In this document: in pieces, positions 10,301-16,255 of the stretch
How positions within the stretch are numbered: the first letter of the stretch is position 1
How the letters are laid out: each line of letters begins with the position of its first letter
Assembly (NCBI GenBank): GCA_038040485.1
Contig: JBBPIE010000034.1
Coordinates: forward strand, 1 to 64,000
Length of the DNA stretch: 64,000 nucleotides
Origin: Onstottus_B arcticum
Lineage (GTDB): Bacteria; Acidobacteriota; Blastocatellia; UBA7656
Direction of reading: 5' to 3'
The notes under the pieces: model-generated
The model's input: only the letters and a program-made list of their open reading frames with translations
Told to the model about the DNA's origin: nothing
The model's database searches: none
Made by a program: the position numbers and the translations under genes

Positions 10301-10584
10301 CGGACGTCGCCCTCCTCGCGCCTCCCGACCTTTATGGATTGTGGTGCGAGGACGTGGAAAACAATATCGCGTCGTTGGTTTCGAACGCATGGTCAAGGCT
10401 GATTGTCACCTGTCGGTTCTCTCTGCAGTCGCCAAACCTAACGTGCCCGGCCATTGCCAATGCTTGCGGTGACAATGCGAAAGGCCTCAAGAAAGCCGCC
10501 AGGGTGATACTCGCAGCTCGCATGGCCGTCTCAGCAAGAATTGACAACACCATCCTCTCCCGCTTGAGAACACTTGCCGGCTAA
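7375..10584 (+). CDS. STAND-like P-loop NTPase with C-terminal TPR-like repeats
   Basis: About 1069 residues from the ATG at 7375; the frame is open back to a TTG at 7258. A P-loop sits near residues 33-42 (GGSMGMAKST, with Ala in place of the usual Gly before Lys) and a Walker B at about 87-93 (CLIDDL). The rest is largely helical; alternating pairs such as AEFSEWAERAVRQAKW and VRALDQAERELGY from about residue 600 look like TPR or SNAP repeats. This is the layout of STAND signal-transduction NTPases, many of which serve in phage defence (family knowledge). No N-terminal effector domain is visible, and the gene abuts a truncated PD40 gene, so the effector may have been lost. The chosen start follows the upstream stop directly (TGA-A-ATG), without a clear ribosome site. 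Confidence 0.62.
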   Translation: MIGLPVFNRLAKREDLVEELRRRLTARGIIVLGGSMGMAKSTLASQLIATERSDWRHLDLRGLPPEVIRLRLLDAALLSSEGAMPHGCLIDDLNFDDKPDLYVNTLIGLIRTVVSQGGSVIVTTQGDVPSKVRLTFEWTEESVFSVPVLSQEEITEVAKNYGCPDGIKLAAWVGAILANTSGHPLLVHAQVINLAASGWPRPKAEDFIKSVVIEDVRREIRKKLQEQIPEEARTLAYRLSILTSYFKRSHALHLATFPPAIKNPGEAFDLLLGPWIERLDSEYHRLSNLLRGAGNQVFSPLQIKQLNTAAAAVFCAEQPLSPSDLQGVILHGLVGEHDDALFGAYKASGRVSPEHWPAISSEIFVLSYFRLEGGERLYPSNHFLSLLLRHLQLRVAVESAPSKIAVQVAERWSQEIESLNDRRVPGSKLLMQFTLLHEILKLPSKVSFPTRFIIRSLMRGLALLQDARAQAPGKKTLRQMLAKGGQWTQHREYVLRAALRCRSVTDLAEFLDTLSVEVTSIDPISSEPAQLVWNEFKENNHLAMQLIDGAWMDESKAPTPDWPKCIETLEAASESGRAVGADSLVAAANRAKAIVLQEYIRDTEAAVRALDQAERELGYKHLVLEDYRAKILSLEGRDEDAVRMWMSLAPALDADGNPARAFSYQAAAICASRLGNWNHAAQFSEWAERAVRQAKWTGDIAASFKADRAFGEWLEGNHAEAIRLFVEVIDEIDKLPDAVSNQTTNQLRGKIGSALVWMARSLKDDGDTTEPPYGFFSDFDRRLEIDESTAAKLAQSVYLWYALAELELSCEGDDAAFPRFEEAASDTDVPHIRSSLTRLRLRRALRKLDLEGLVDQYISFVTDLSEHAQTHERPGLQISGSELLVPLLFTALARVVSERRQQRAPLSRWSEDAQRSGLLDDRLKVWFDCVSHLVDASESDLVRAMKDIQASMDCRSVAALLLTADESLDPENRFYADVALLAPPDLYGLWCEDVENNIASLVSNAWSRLIVTCRFSLQSPNLTCPAIANACGDNAKGLKKAARVILAARMAVSARIDNTILSRLRTLAG

Positions 10585-10758
10585 AATGAAAAGACTTACC
10601 TCGATAGAACTGAAAGGTACGATCCAAGGGGAACCCGATACGTCATCGAGGGAGCGCCTGCCGATGAGCAAACGGCGGTTGGCGTCGTCGGGCGTTTTAC
10701 AAGTACCGGCCGCTACCTCATAATCACGGTCTATGCGATGACCGAGTCTGAGGAATAG
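10585..10758 (+). pseudogene. 5'-truncated DUF4258-type toxin gene remnant
   Basis: In the frame that opens right after the NTPase stop, 57 codons read NEKTYLDRTERYDPRGTRYV and onward, including AVGVVGRFTSTGRYLIITVY, before TAG at 10756. This matches the C-terminal half of DUF4258 proteins, which commonly precede YgiT-type zinc-finger genes. There is no in-frame ATG, GTG or TTG at the proper place; the ATG at 10586 is in another frame and gives an unrelated 45-codon peptide. The N-terminal half with the usual conserved His/Arg region is missing, so the gene is probably dead. Confidence 0.6.
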
Positions 10759-10761
10759 GTT

Positions 10762-11004
10762 ATGTACGGGTACAAATGTGAATACTGTGAAGGAACGGTC
10801 CGCGCCAAGAAGGTCAAGCGCGAGGCGTTCAAACATAAGACCGGTTTTGTGATTCTCGAAGACGTCATCATCGGAGTTTGCGACCTATGCGGCACTCGAT
10901 ACTACTCCGCCGATATACTTCATGCCGTGAACGATATAGCGACGGGAACGAGGCCCTTTGAGAGAACAGAAGAGATTCCCGTCGCGCACCTATCCCAAGC
11001 ATGA
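10762..11004 (+). CDS. YgiT-type zinc-finger protein (MqsA-like antitoxin N-domain)
   Basis: Eighty residues with two CxxC pairs (CEYC near residue 6 and CDLC near 52) that should bind one zinc, as in the N-terminal domain of MqsA/YgiT. The C-terminal ADILHAVNDIATG segment is typical of the short stand-alone versions that pair with DUF4258 proteins. The ATG lies 3 bases after the stop of the DUF4258 remnant, so the two were once an operon and probably a toxin-antitoxin pair (family knowledge plus context). With the partner truncated this is an orphan. Confidence 0.8.
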   Translation: MYGYKCEYCEGTVRAKKVKREAFKHKTGFVILEDVIIGVCDLCGTRYYSADILHAVNDIATGTRPFERTEEIPVAHLSQA

Positions 11005-11048
11005 AGTTCCCTATCGTAGATTGTCTTCTTTTGATTTCTCTCCGCAGG

Positions 11049-11492
11049 CTACGGCTTGATTAGCTGTTGCTTGCCGGCCTTGTTCGTCAGTTTCAACAGT
11101 ACGTCCGGGCCTTGGGCCTCCAACAAGGCATGTGTGGTGTCGGTTTCGCCAATGAGGCCGATCCCTCCGCCTTCTACCGATGCTCCGATCTTTACCTCGG
11201 GCCGCCCTTTGGGATCGATCAGGCGGAACATCACTGTTTCAGGATATCCCGTCTTGCCATCCGGCATCTTGAAGTTTGGATCTCCCGCCTGAATCTTGAT
11301 GCTTGCTCGAACTCTCCCTTGATCGTCGACGATCTCAAGGGAACTACCCCGGAGAACAGGCAGGGGGCCGGCCGCCTCTACGCCACGCGCATCGCTGCTA
11401 CCCGCGTCAACGCGCCGGATCTGTGCCAGCAGAAACATCGTAAGGCCGAGATTGATAACCGTTGCGGCAATGAGAAGTCGCTGAATCTTCAT
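11049..11492 (-). CDS. Membrane-anchored or secreted protein of unknown function
   Basis: 147 residues, ATG preceded by AAGGAG at a normal distance. The N-terminal hydrophobic stretch (LLIAATVINLGLTMFLLAQI) is a signal anchor or signal peptide. The rest is beta-rich with strands like LEIVDDQGRVRASIKI and MFRLIDPKGRPEVKIG, which form a repeated pattern of short sheets. I recognise the general type as a recurrent uncharacterised protein in soil bacteria but cannot name a function. It ends convergently to the YgiT-type gene; upstream of its start lies a four-hairpin repeat element. Confidence 0.7.
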   Translation of the reverse strand: MKIQRLLIAATVINLGLTMFLLAQIRRVDAGSSDARGVEAAGPLPVLRGSSLEIVDDQGRVRASIKIQAGDPNFKMPDGKTGYPETVMFRLIDPKGRPEVKIGASVEGGGIGLIGETDTTHALLEAQGPDVLLKLTNKAGKQQLIKP

Positions 11493-11563
11493 ATTGGTTT
11501 CTCCTTAAGCGAATGTGTTTCCGGTTAGACGGGCGAGGACCAGAAAATCTTCCCTTGGCCGGG

Positions 11564-11745
11564 GCACCCCAGCGGGGTGCTATGTTTATAGACACGTTGA
11601 TCCGTGCGATAATCGCACCCCAGCGGGGTGCTATGTGCCGGATCAAAACGGTGCGTACAAGAAGCGAGCGGCCGACATAGCACCCCGCTGGGGTGCACCA
11701 CCCGGCGCGACTATCCCCTATAAACATTGAACTCCTGACGGAGTT
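11564..11745. repeat. Four-hairpin repeat element A1 (REP/BIME-like)
   Basis: Four GC-rich palindromes: GCACCCCAGCGGGGTGC at 11564 followed by TATGTTTATAGA; the same stem at 11615 followed by TATGT; its inverted copy at 11675-11696; and TATAAACAT plus an AACTCC..GGAGTT stem at 11719-11745. The outer mark ATGTTTATAGA and the inverted order are those of the element at 33442. It lies between two minus-strand genes. Several apparent ORFs across it are artefacts of the repeat. Confidence 0.75.
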
Positions 11746-11838
11746 CCAGCCGCAGAATCCCTGGTGTCGAACTCTAGTCCAAGCTCTGGGTGGTACCCTC
11801 ACTAGCTCTCTGAAGCCAGCCGGTCCTCAACCCACTTG

Positions 11839-11940
11839 TCATCGCTTCTTGCCAAGGCCGGAGCCGTTCTTCTCCGCTGTGCAAACGAAATCAGCTGCGT
11901 CGTCTGCGCCGCCGCTTTCTTTGTCGACGCCTGGACTTAA
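11839..11940 (-). pseudogene. 3' relic of a second tannase-family gene
   Basis: Minus-strand codons ending at TGA 11839-11841 read SGGADDAADFVCTAEKNGSG followed by LGKKR, matching the C-terminus of the intact neighbour (STDDAANFVCTTEKAGSG then MGKKR). An in-frame stop lies about 30 codons upstream, next to the stop of the intact gene. Only the last exon-like 30 codons remain, so this is the tail of a former tandem paralogue. Confidence 0.7.
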
Positions 11941-11954
11941 CTGGTAGCCCTATT

Positions 11955-13607
11955 TCATCTCTTCTTGCCCATGCCAGAACCAGCCTTCTCCGTTGTGCAT
12001 ACGAAATTAGCCGCGTCGTCCGTGCTGCCACTTCCTTTGTAGCGCGCCACTTGAGGGTATGGACAGAGCGGGCGCGTGCGCACGACCGGGCTCTTCGGAT
12101 CCTGGCTCTGCCGCTTGGTGGCAATTATTTGATCGGGCGCGATGCCTTCTTCGACCCATCGTTCGAGCGCCACCGACATATCGTGCTGCGCATCGGACTG
12201 GGCGCCGGTGACCATTGATCCAAAACTGTCCGGGCCGGGGCCTCCCGCGCAATGCTGCAAGCCCGGCGCCATGAAGAGCCGCATGAATGAGCCCGCCTCA
12301 CGCCGGCCCATCTTCTTCGCGACGGACTCGAAATAGTTGATCGTGTTGACCGGCGGAAGCGCGGCGTCACTCCAACCGTGATAGAGAATCAGTTTGCCGC
12401 CGCGCGCTTTGAAGGCTTTCAGGTTAGGGTCGATCGCATTCAAACTCGAAGCCAGCTTTTCATCGGCGAGCTTGCTGTCTTTGTCGAGGCTGAAGGTTTT
12501 GAAGTCCCATTTCGGATCGTTGTAGACCATGTTCATGAAGGCCCCATTCGCGAAAAAGAACTGCGCCCCGCGGTTTGGCGGGGAGCCCGTGATCCAACCG
12601 GACCAACCGCCTGGCCCTGTTTCGCCGCCAGGCACAAAGCCGGGGATGATCTGCTCACCCGTCGAGGTGCGCGGCCCGGCATAGATTTTCTTAAGAGCTA
12701 CAATTTGCTTTTCTGTCAGGCAGGCGTCGGACTCGGCCCCTTTGCAAAGCAACACCGCAGGATCGAAGCTGCACTTGGTGGGATCGTCAATCACGCTGTC
12801 GGTCACGCCGTCTCGCGCGTCACATGCAGCCAGCGCAGCAGCCTCGATCGCTTTCAATTTGCTCGCAGGAATGTGGCTCGCCGGATCGCTCTGTGTCGCC
12901 TGAATATTCCAACCGAATCCAGTGAGAATGTGGGTGAAGTAATTCGCTGGCGCGCCTGCGATCAGTCCGTCGTAGTCGTTGGGATACCGCTGCGCTTCCA
13001 TCAACGCTTGTCGTCCTCCGTTCGAACAACTGGAGAAGTACGAGCGCTTCGGACCGCTGCCGTAGAACGCGGTCACGATCGACTTGGCTTTTTCGGTCAT
13101 CTCGTGGACGGCGCGATGGCCGTAGTCAGCAATCTTCTCAGGGTGTCCAAGCGCCCAGGCCGCGTCTCCGCCCGTGTGGCCGGTGTCGGTCGAAGCAGCC
13201 GCGTAACCGCGCGCGATCGCGCCTCCCAGCCCGCCAGCCGGCCCACCGTAAGAGATCGACCCGGCAAACCCGCCGTTGCCGATGCCCTGGAACTTTCCAT
13301 TCCAGCCTGCACTCGGCATCCACACTTCAAACTTGATGTCCGAATCGCTGGTCGGCTTGATCGCGCCGGTGACCCGGCAGAACGCGGGCAGCGCTTTGTA
13401 GGGAGCCGCCGGGCCCGTTGGCGGGGTGAACGCCCCGGCAGCGACTGACTGCGCCGACGTGATGGTTGTGTTAGCGATCTTGAGATCGGCCAGTTTCTCG
13501 CAGGTTTGTGCGGCCGCGGGCGTCGCGCCGAACGCGAGAGCGGCTAACAGGGTTGCAGAAAAACCATTGCAGAAGAGTTTTCGTCGAGAGCCTTCACGAG
13601 TTCGCAT
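11955..13607 (-). CDS. Tannase/feruloyl esterase family protein, secreted
   Basis: 550 residues with a signal peptide (about 1-33, ending TPAAAQ), so probably periplasmic or secreted. It is an alpha/beta hydrolase of the tannase/feruloyl esterase family, which cleaves ester bonds of gallates, ferulates or related aromatic esters. The nucleophile Ser lies in SSCSNGGRQALMEA (about residue 195), with the flanking Cys that in this family pairs with a second Cys. The acid is likely in LILYHGWSDAALPP and the His in LQHCAGGPGPDSF. ATG is preceded by GGAGG with 7-base spacing. A relic of a second copy sits just downstream. The precise ester substrate cannot be read from sequence. Confidence 0.9.
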   Translation of the reverse strand: MRTREGSRRKLFCNGFSATLLAALAFGATPAAAQTCEKLADLKIANTTITSAQSVAAGAFTPPTGPAAPYKALPAFCRVTGAIKPTSDSDIKFEVWMPSAGWNGKFQGIGNGGFAGSISYGGPAGGLGGAIARGYAAASTDTGHTGGDAAWALGHPEKIADYGHRAVHEMTEKAKSIVTAFYGSGPKRSYFSSCSNGGRQALMEAQRYPNDYDGLIAGAPANYFTHILTGFGWNIQATQSDPASHIPASKLKAIEAAALAACDARDGVTDSVIDDPTKCSFDPAVLLCKGAESDACLTEKQIVALKKIYAGPRTSTGEQIIPGFVPGGETGPGGWSGWITGSPPNRGAQFFFANGAFMNMVYNDPKWDFKTFSLDKDSKLADEKLASSLNAIDPNLKAFKARGGKLILYHGWSDAALPPVNTINYFESVAKKMGRREAGSFMRLFMAPGLQHCAGGPGPDSFGSMVTGAQSDAQHDMSVALERWVEEGIAPDQIIATKRQSQDPKSPVVRTRPLCPYPQVARYKGSGSTDDAANFVCTTEKAGSGMGKKR

Positions 13608-13821
13608 AGTAGTCCTCCAGGAATTAGTGAAGCCGGTGTCCGCGCGAGATTATCAAAGAGCTCACGCAAGAACAAGAATATGCAGATCGATCCCTGGATG
13701 AGATAGATGAGGCGTGCGCTTGCCCAGTCACTAATTCGAGTGCTATGAATCTTCGCCCGAGTTCGTGGAATAACCAAAGATGCGATCAAGGGATTCTGAA
13801 TCGATGAAGGAGTCAAGGCTC

Positions 13822-14739
13822 ATGACGCCCGACACATTGCGACTTTTATTAAGGCCGATATTGCTCATTGTGCTTTTTGTAACTGCCTCGGTGGCCCAAG
13901 AGAGACCAGTGAACGAAAGCAAAAAGAAGAAACCACCGAAGGCAAGCACCAGCCGACTGATGATCATAGACGCTCACACTCATACGGAGTTCTCCGGCAA
14001 GCTGGACAAAAACCGGGGAGTCTCAATAACTCAGGGACAGTACTTCGAAGAGTGGCGACGCGCCGGTGTTGTCGCCGCCGTAGCGCACGCGCACTCGGGC
14101 GAACCGTCTCCTGACTTGAGAGATCACAACGTGATGAGCTGCGTCGGGATCGACGCCAAGCCGGATGTCTCGCTTATGGAAGAGGGTCTCCGCTCGGGCA
14201 AATACGGATGCATCAAGATCTACCTCGGCTACGTTCATCAGTACGCGTACGACACCCACTATGAACCCGCCTACGAATTGGCAGAAAAGTACGATGTGCC
14301 GGTTGTTTTTCACACCGGAGACACCGACTCCGCGCGCGCGAAACTAAAATATGCCGACCCTCTGACGATCGACGAAGTGGCAGTCGACCATCCAAAGGTG
14401 AGATTTGTTATCGCACACTGCGGAAACCCGTGGATCGAGTCCGCCGCTGAAGTGGCATACAAGAATCCGAACGTGTACCTGGATGGCTCAGCGTTGTTGA
14501 TCGGCAACCTGGATCGAATGCCGAGAGCCAAGGTCGAAGAGTATGTCGTGCGGCCGCTAGCCTGGGTTTTCGGCTACCTTGAAGATCCGGCCAAGCTGAT
14601 GTTTGGATCAGACTGGCCTCTGACGGATATCAACTCATACGTGAAAGCGTTCAAGCGCGCGATTCCCAGGAAGCACTGGAAGGCGGTCTTTCACGACAAC
14701 GCGGCGCGGGTTTTCAAGTTGAAACTCGCTAAGGATTGA
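13822..14739 (+). CDS. Amidohydrolase-2 family metal-dependent hydrolase, exported
   Basis: About 305 residues. The ATG at 13822 follows AAGGAG by 9 bases and opens a signal peptide (LLLRPILLIVLFVTASVAQ). The body is an amidohydrolase TIM barrel: metal-binding DAHTH near residue 52, HTGD near 165, AHCGNPW near 205 and FGSDWPL near 265. Family members hydrolyse or decarboxylate small cyclic or carboxylic substrates; the substrate here is unknown. Upstream ATGs at 13780-13804 are less likely because they would bury the ribosome site. The 3' end overlaps the convergent MFS gene by 11 bases. Confidence 0.85.
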   Translation: MTPDTLRLLLRPILLIVLFVTASVAQERPVNESKKKKPPKASTSRLMIIDAHTHTEFSGKLDKNRGVSITQGQYFEEWRRAGVVAAVAHAHSGEPSPDLRDHNVMSCVGIDAKPDVSLMEEGLRSGKYGCIKIYLGYVHQYAYDTHYEPAYELAEKYDVPVVFHTGDTDSARAKLKYADPLTIDEVAVDHPKVRFVIAHCGNPWIESAAEVAYKNPNVYLDGSALLIGNLDRMPRAKVEEYVVRPLAWVFGYLEDPAKLMFGSDWPLTDINSYVKAFKRAIPRKHWKAVFHDNAARVFKLKLAKD

Positions 14740-16120
14740 GACTACTCCAAACCTTCAAGCGAGCCAGGCTGTCGAGGTAGTGCCTCAGCCCAAGCCACAA
14801 AAGCAGCGCCGATCCTATGTGCGCGCAGCTTGCCACCACGAGCAGCGAATAGTTGACCATGTTGTCGTCTCGAAATACATAATCCGTCATCATCGCGACT
14901 GCAGTAGGCCCCAGGCCAAGCCCGATCAGGTTGACCACAAATAAGTAGATCGCCGACGCCTGGCCGCGCATCTCGTTAGGCATCATCTCCTGGATCGCCG
15001 CAGCCGAAACACCAAACGGCATGCTCACCAAAAACGTCGTCGGCGCAATCAACGCAGCCGCAAGGTTCCCGTCCGGCACCAGGGGATAGAGTATGCCGGT
15101 CGGGACCCACGCGATGGCCGCGATCAGCCCTACGCGCATATTCGCGTCGCGATAGCCGCGACGAACCATCCAGTCCGCCAACTTGCCGCCGAACACGATG
15201 CCCATCGCTCCAAAAACCATAATGATTGTGCCGTATACCACGCCCACCTGCGAGCTTGTCCAACCGTGCTTGCGAACAAAGAACTCCGGAATCCACGCGG
15301 TGCTGCCGTAGCTGGAGAAAGAGAGCAACGCGAATCCTAAATTGTGACAGATGAAAGTCACCTTGTTCGCCTTTAGGTAGTCGATGGTTTCACGCAACGA
15401 TACGCGGGCTCGCGTTTCCTTCCCGTCCGCCGCTCGCGTCATCCGAAGCCCTTTCCTAAGCGGTTCTTTCACCGTGAACATGAAGAGAGCGAACAAGGCG
15501 CCCGCGAAGCCGACCACAAAGAAAACAACTTGCCAGGGGCGGGTTTCGCCGACGATCGGAAGGTTCAAGCGCTCCTGTGCGGAAGCCATCTTGACCACCA
15601 AGCCGCCAAGCAGATAAGCGAGGCCGCTGCCGATATAGATCCCCATCGAGTAGACGCTCAGCGCCGTGGCGCGATTCTCTTTTGGAAAGTAATCGGCGAT
15701 CAGCGAATAGGCCGATGGTGAGAGCGCGGCCTCGCCTACGCCAACTCCCATTCGAAGCAGCAGGAAGTGCACGAAGTTCCGGGCCAGTCCGCAAGCCGCA
15801 GTCATCAAGCTCCAAAGAACGATGCCGGCCGAGATGAGCGCGCGCCGGCTCCTTGTATCCGCGAGCCGTCCCAAGGGTATGCCAAAAAAAGTGTAAAACA
15901 CTGCAAAGCTGAAACCCATCAGCAGGCTCATCTCGGTGTCGCTGATCTGGAGATCGCGACGGATTGGGCCTACCAGCAGATTCAGGATCTGCCGATCGAT
16001 GAATGAGAAAACGTAAGCGACAGTGAGGATGCCGACGACGTACCACGAATAGCCAACCGGCGGATATGACTCCGGGCCGGCAGGAGCGGTTCCTGAAGTG
16101 GGTTCTTTATCTTTAGTCAT
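14729..16120 (-). CDS. MFS transporter, spinster-like
   Basis: 463 residues with about 12 hydrophobic segments. The first helix carries FIDRQILNLLVGPI, a signature of the spinster-like branch of the major facilitator superfamily. The loop between helices 2 and 3 has GRLADTRSRR (MFS motif A), and GVGEAALSPSAYSLIADYFP follows in helix 4-5. It should be an inner-membrane secondary carrier for an organic anion or sugar-like solute, but the substrate is not predictable. It is convergent with the amidohydrolase gene, with an 11-base overlap, and a repeat pair precedes its start. Confidence 0.9.
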   Translation of the reverse strand: MTKDKEPTSGTAPAGPESYPPVGYSWYVVGILTVAYVFSFIDRQILNLLVGPIRRDLQISDTEMSLLMGFSFAVFYTFFGIPLGRLADTRSRRALISAGIVLWSLMTAACGLARNFVHFLLLRMGVGVGEAALSPSAYSLIADYFPKENRATALSVYSMGIYIGSGLAYLLGGLVVKMASAQERLNLPIVGETRPWQVVFFVVGFAGALFALFMFTVKEPLRKGLRMTRAADGKETRARVSLRETIDYLKANKVTFICHNLGFALLSFSSYGSTAWIPEFFVRKHGWTSSQVGVVYGTIIMVFGAMGIVFGGKLADWMVRRGYRDANMRVGLIAAIAWVPTGILYPLVPDGNLAAALIAPTTFLVSMPFGVSAAAIQEMMPNEMRGQASAIYLFVVNLIGLGLGPTAVAMMTDYVFRDDNMVNYSLLVVASCAHIGSALLLWLGLRHYLDSLARLKVWSSLNP

Positions 16121-16132
16121 CGCGTCTCAGCC

Positions 16133-16220
16133 TTCCTGGGAGCGCAGGGATCTTGCCTGCTTGTTCGTCAGTAATTCTCTCGGAACCCGGGAGCAGGCAG
16201 GGATGCCTGCGCTCCCAGGC
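16133..16220. repeat. Inverted pair of the GGAGCGCAGG-type palindromic repeat
   Basis: A forward copy (CCTGGGAGCGCAGGGATC at about 16134) and an inverted copy (GATGCCTGCGCTCCCAGG at about 16202-16219) face each other across 40 bases between two minus-strand genes. They match the single copy at 6160. The pair could form a long imperfect hairpin and may end transcription of the upstream kinase gene. Confidence 0.65.
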
Positions 16221-16255
16221 CGCCGTCAGGCGTTCTACTTTGCACTGAGACTCAC

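Noticed and set aside
11407..11802. 131-codon minus-strand ORF with APRWGA-like peptides
   Set aside because: Runs through hairpin repeat element A1; the peptide motifs are translations of the repeat.
12378..13448. 356-codon plus-strand ORF
   Set aside because: Lies wholly antisense to the tannase-family gene and has no recognisable domain; the minus strand has catalytic motifs and a ribosome site.
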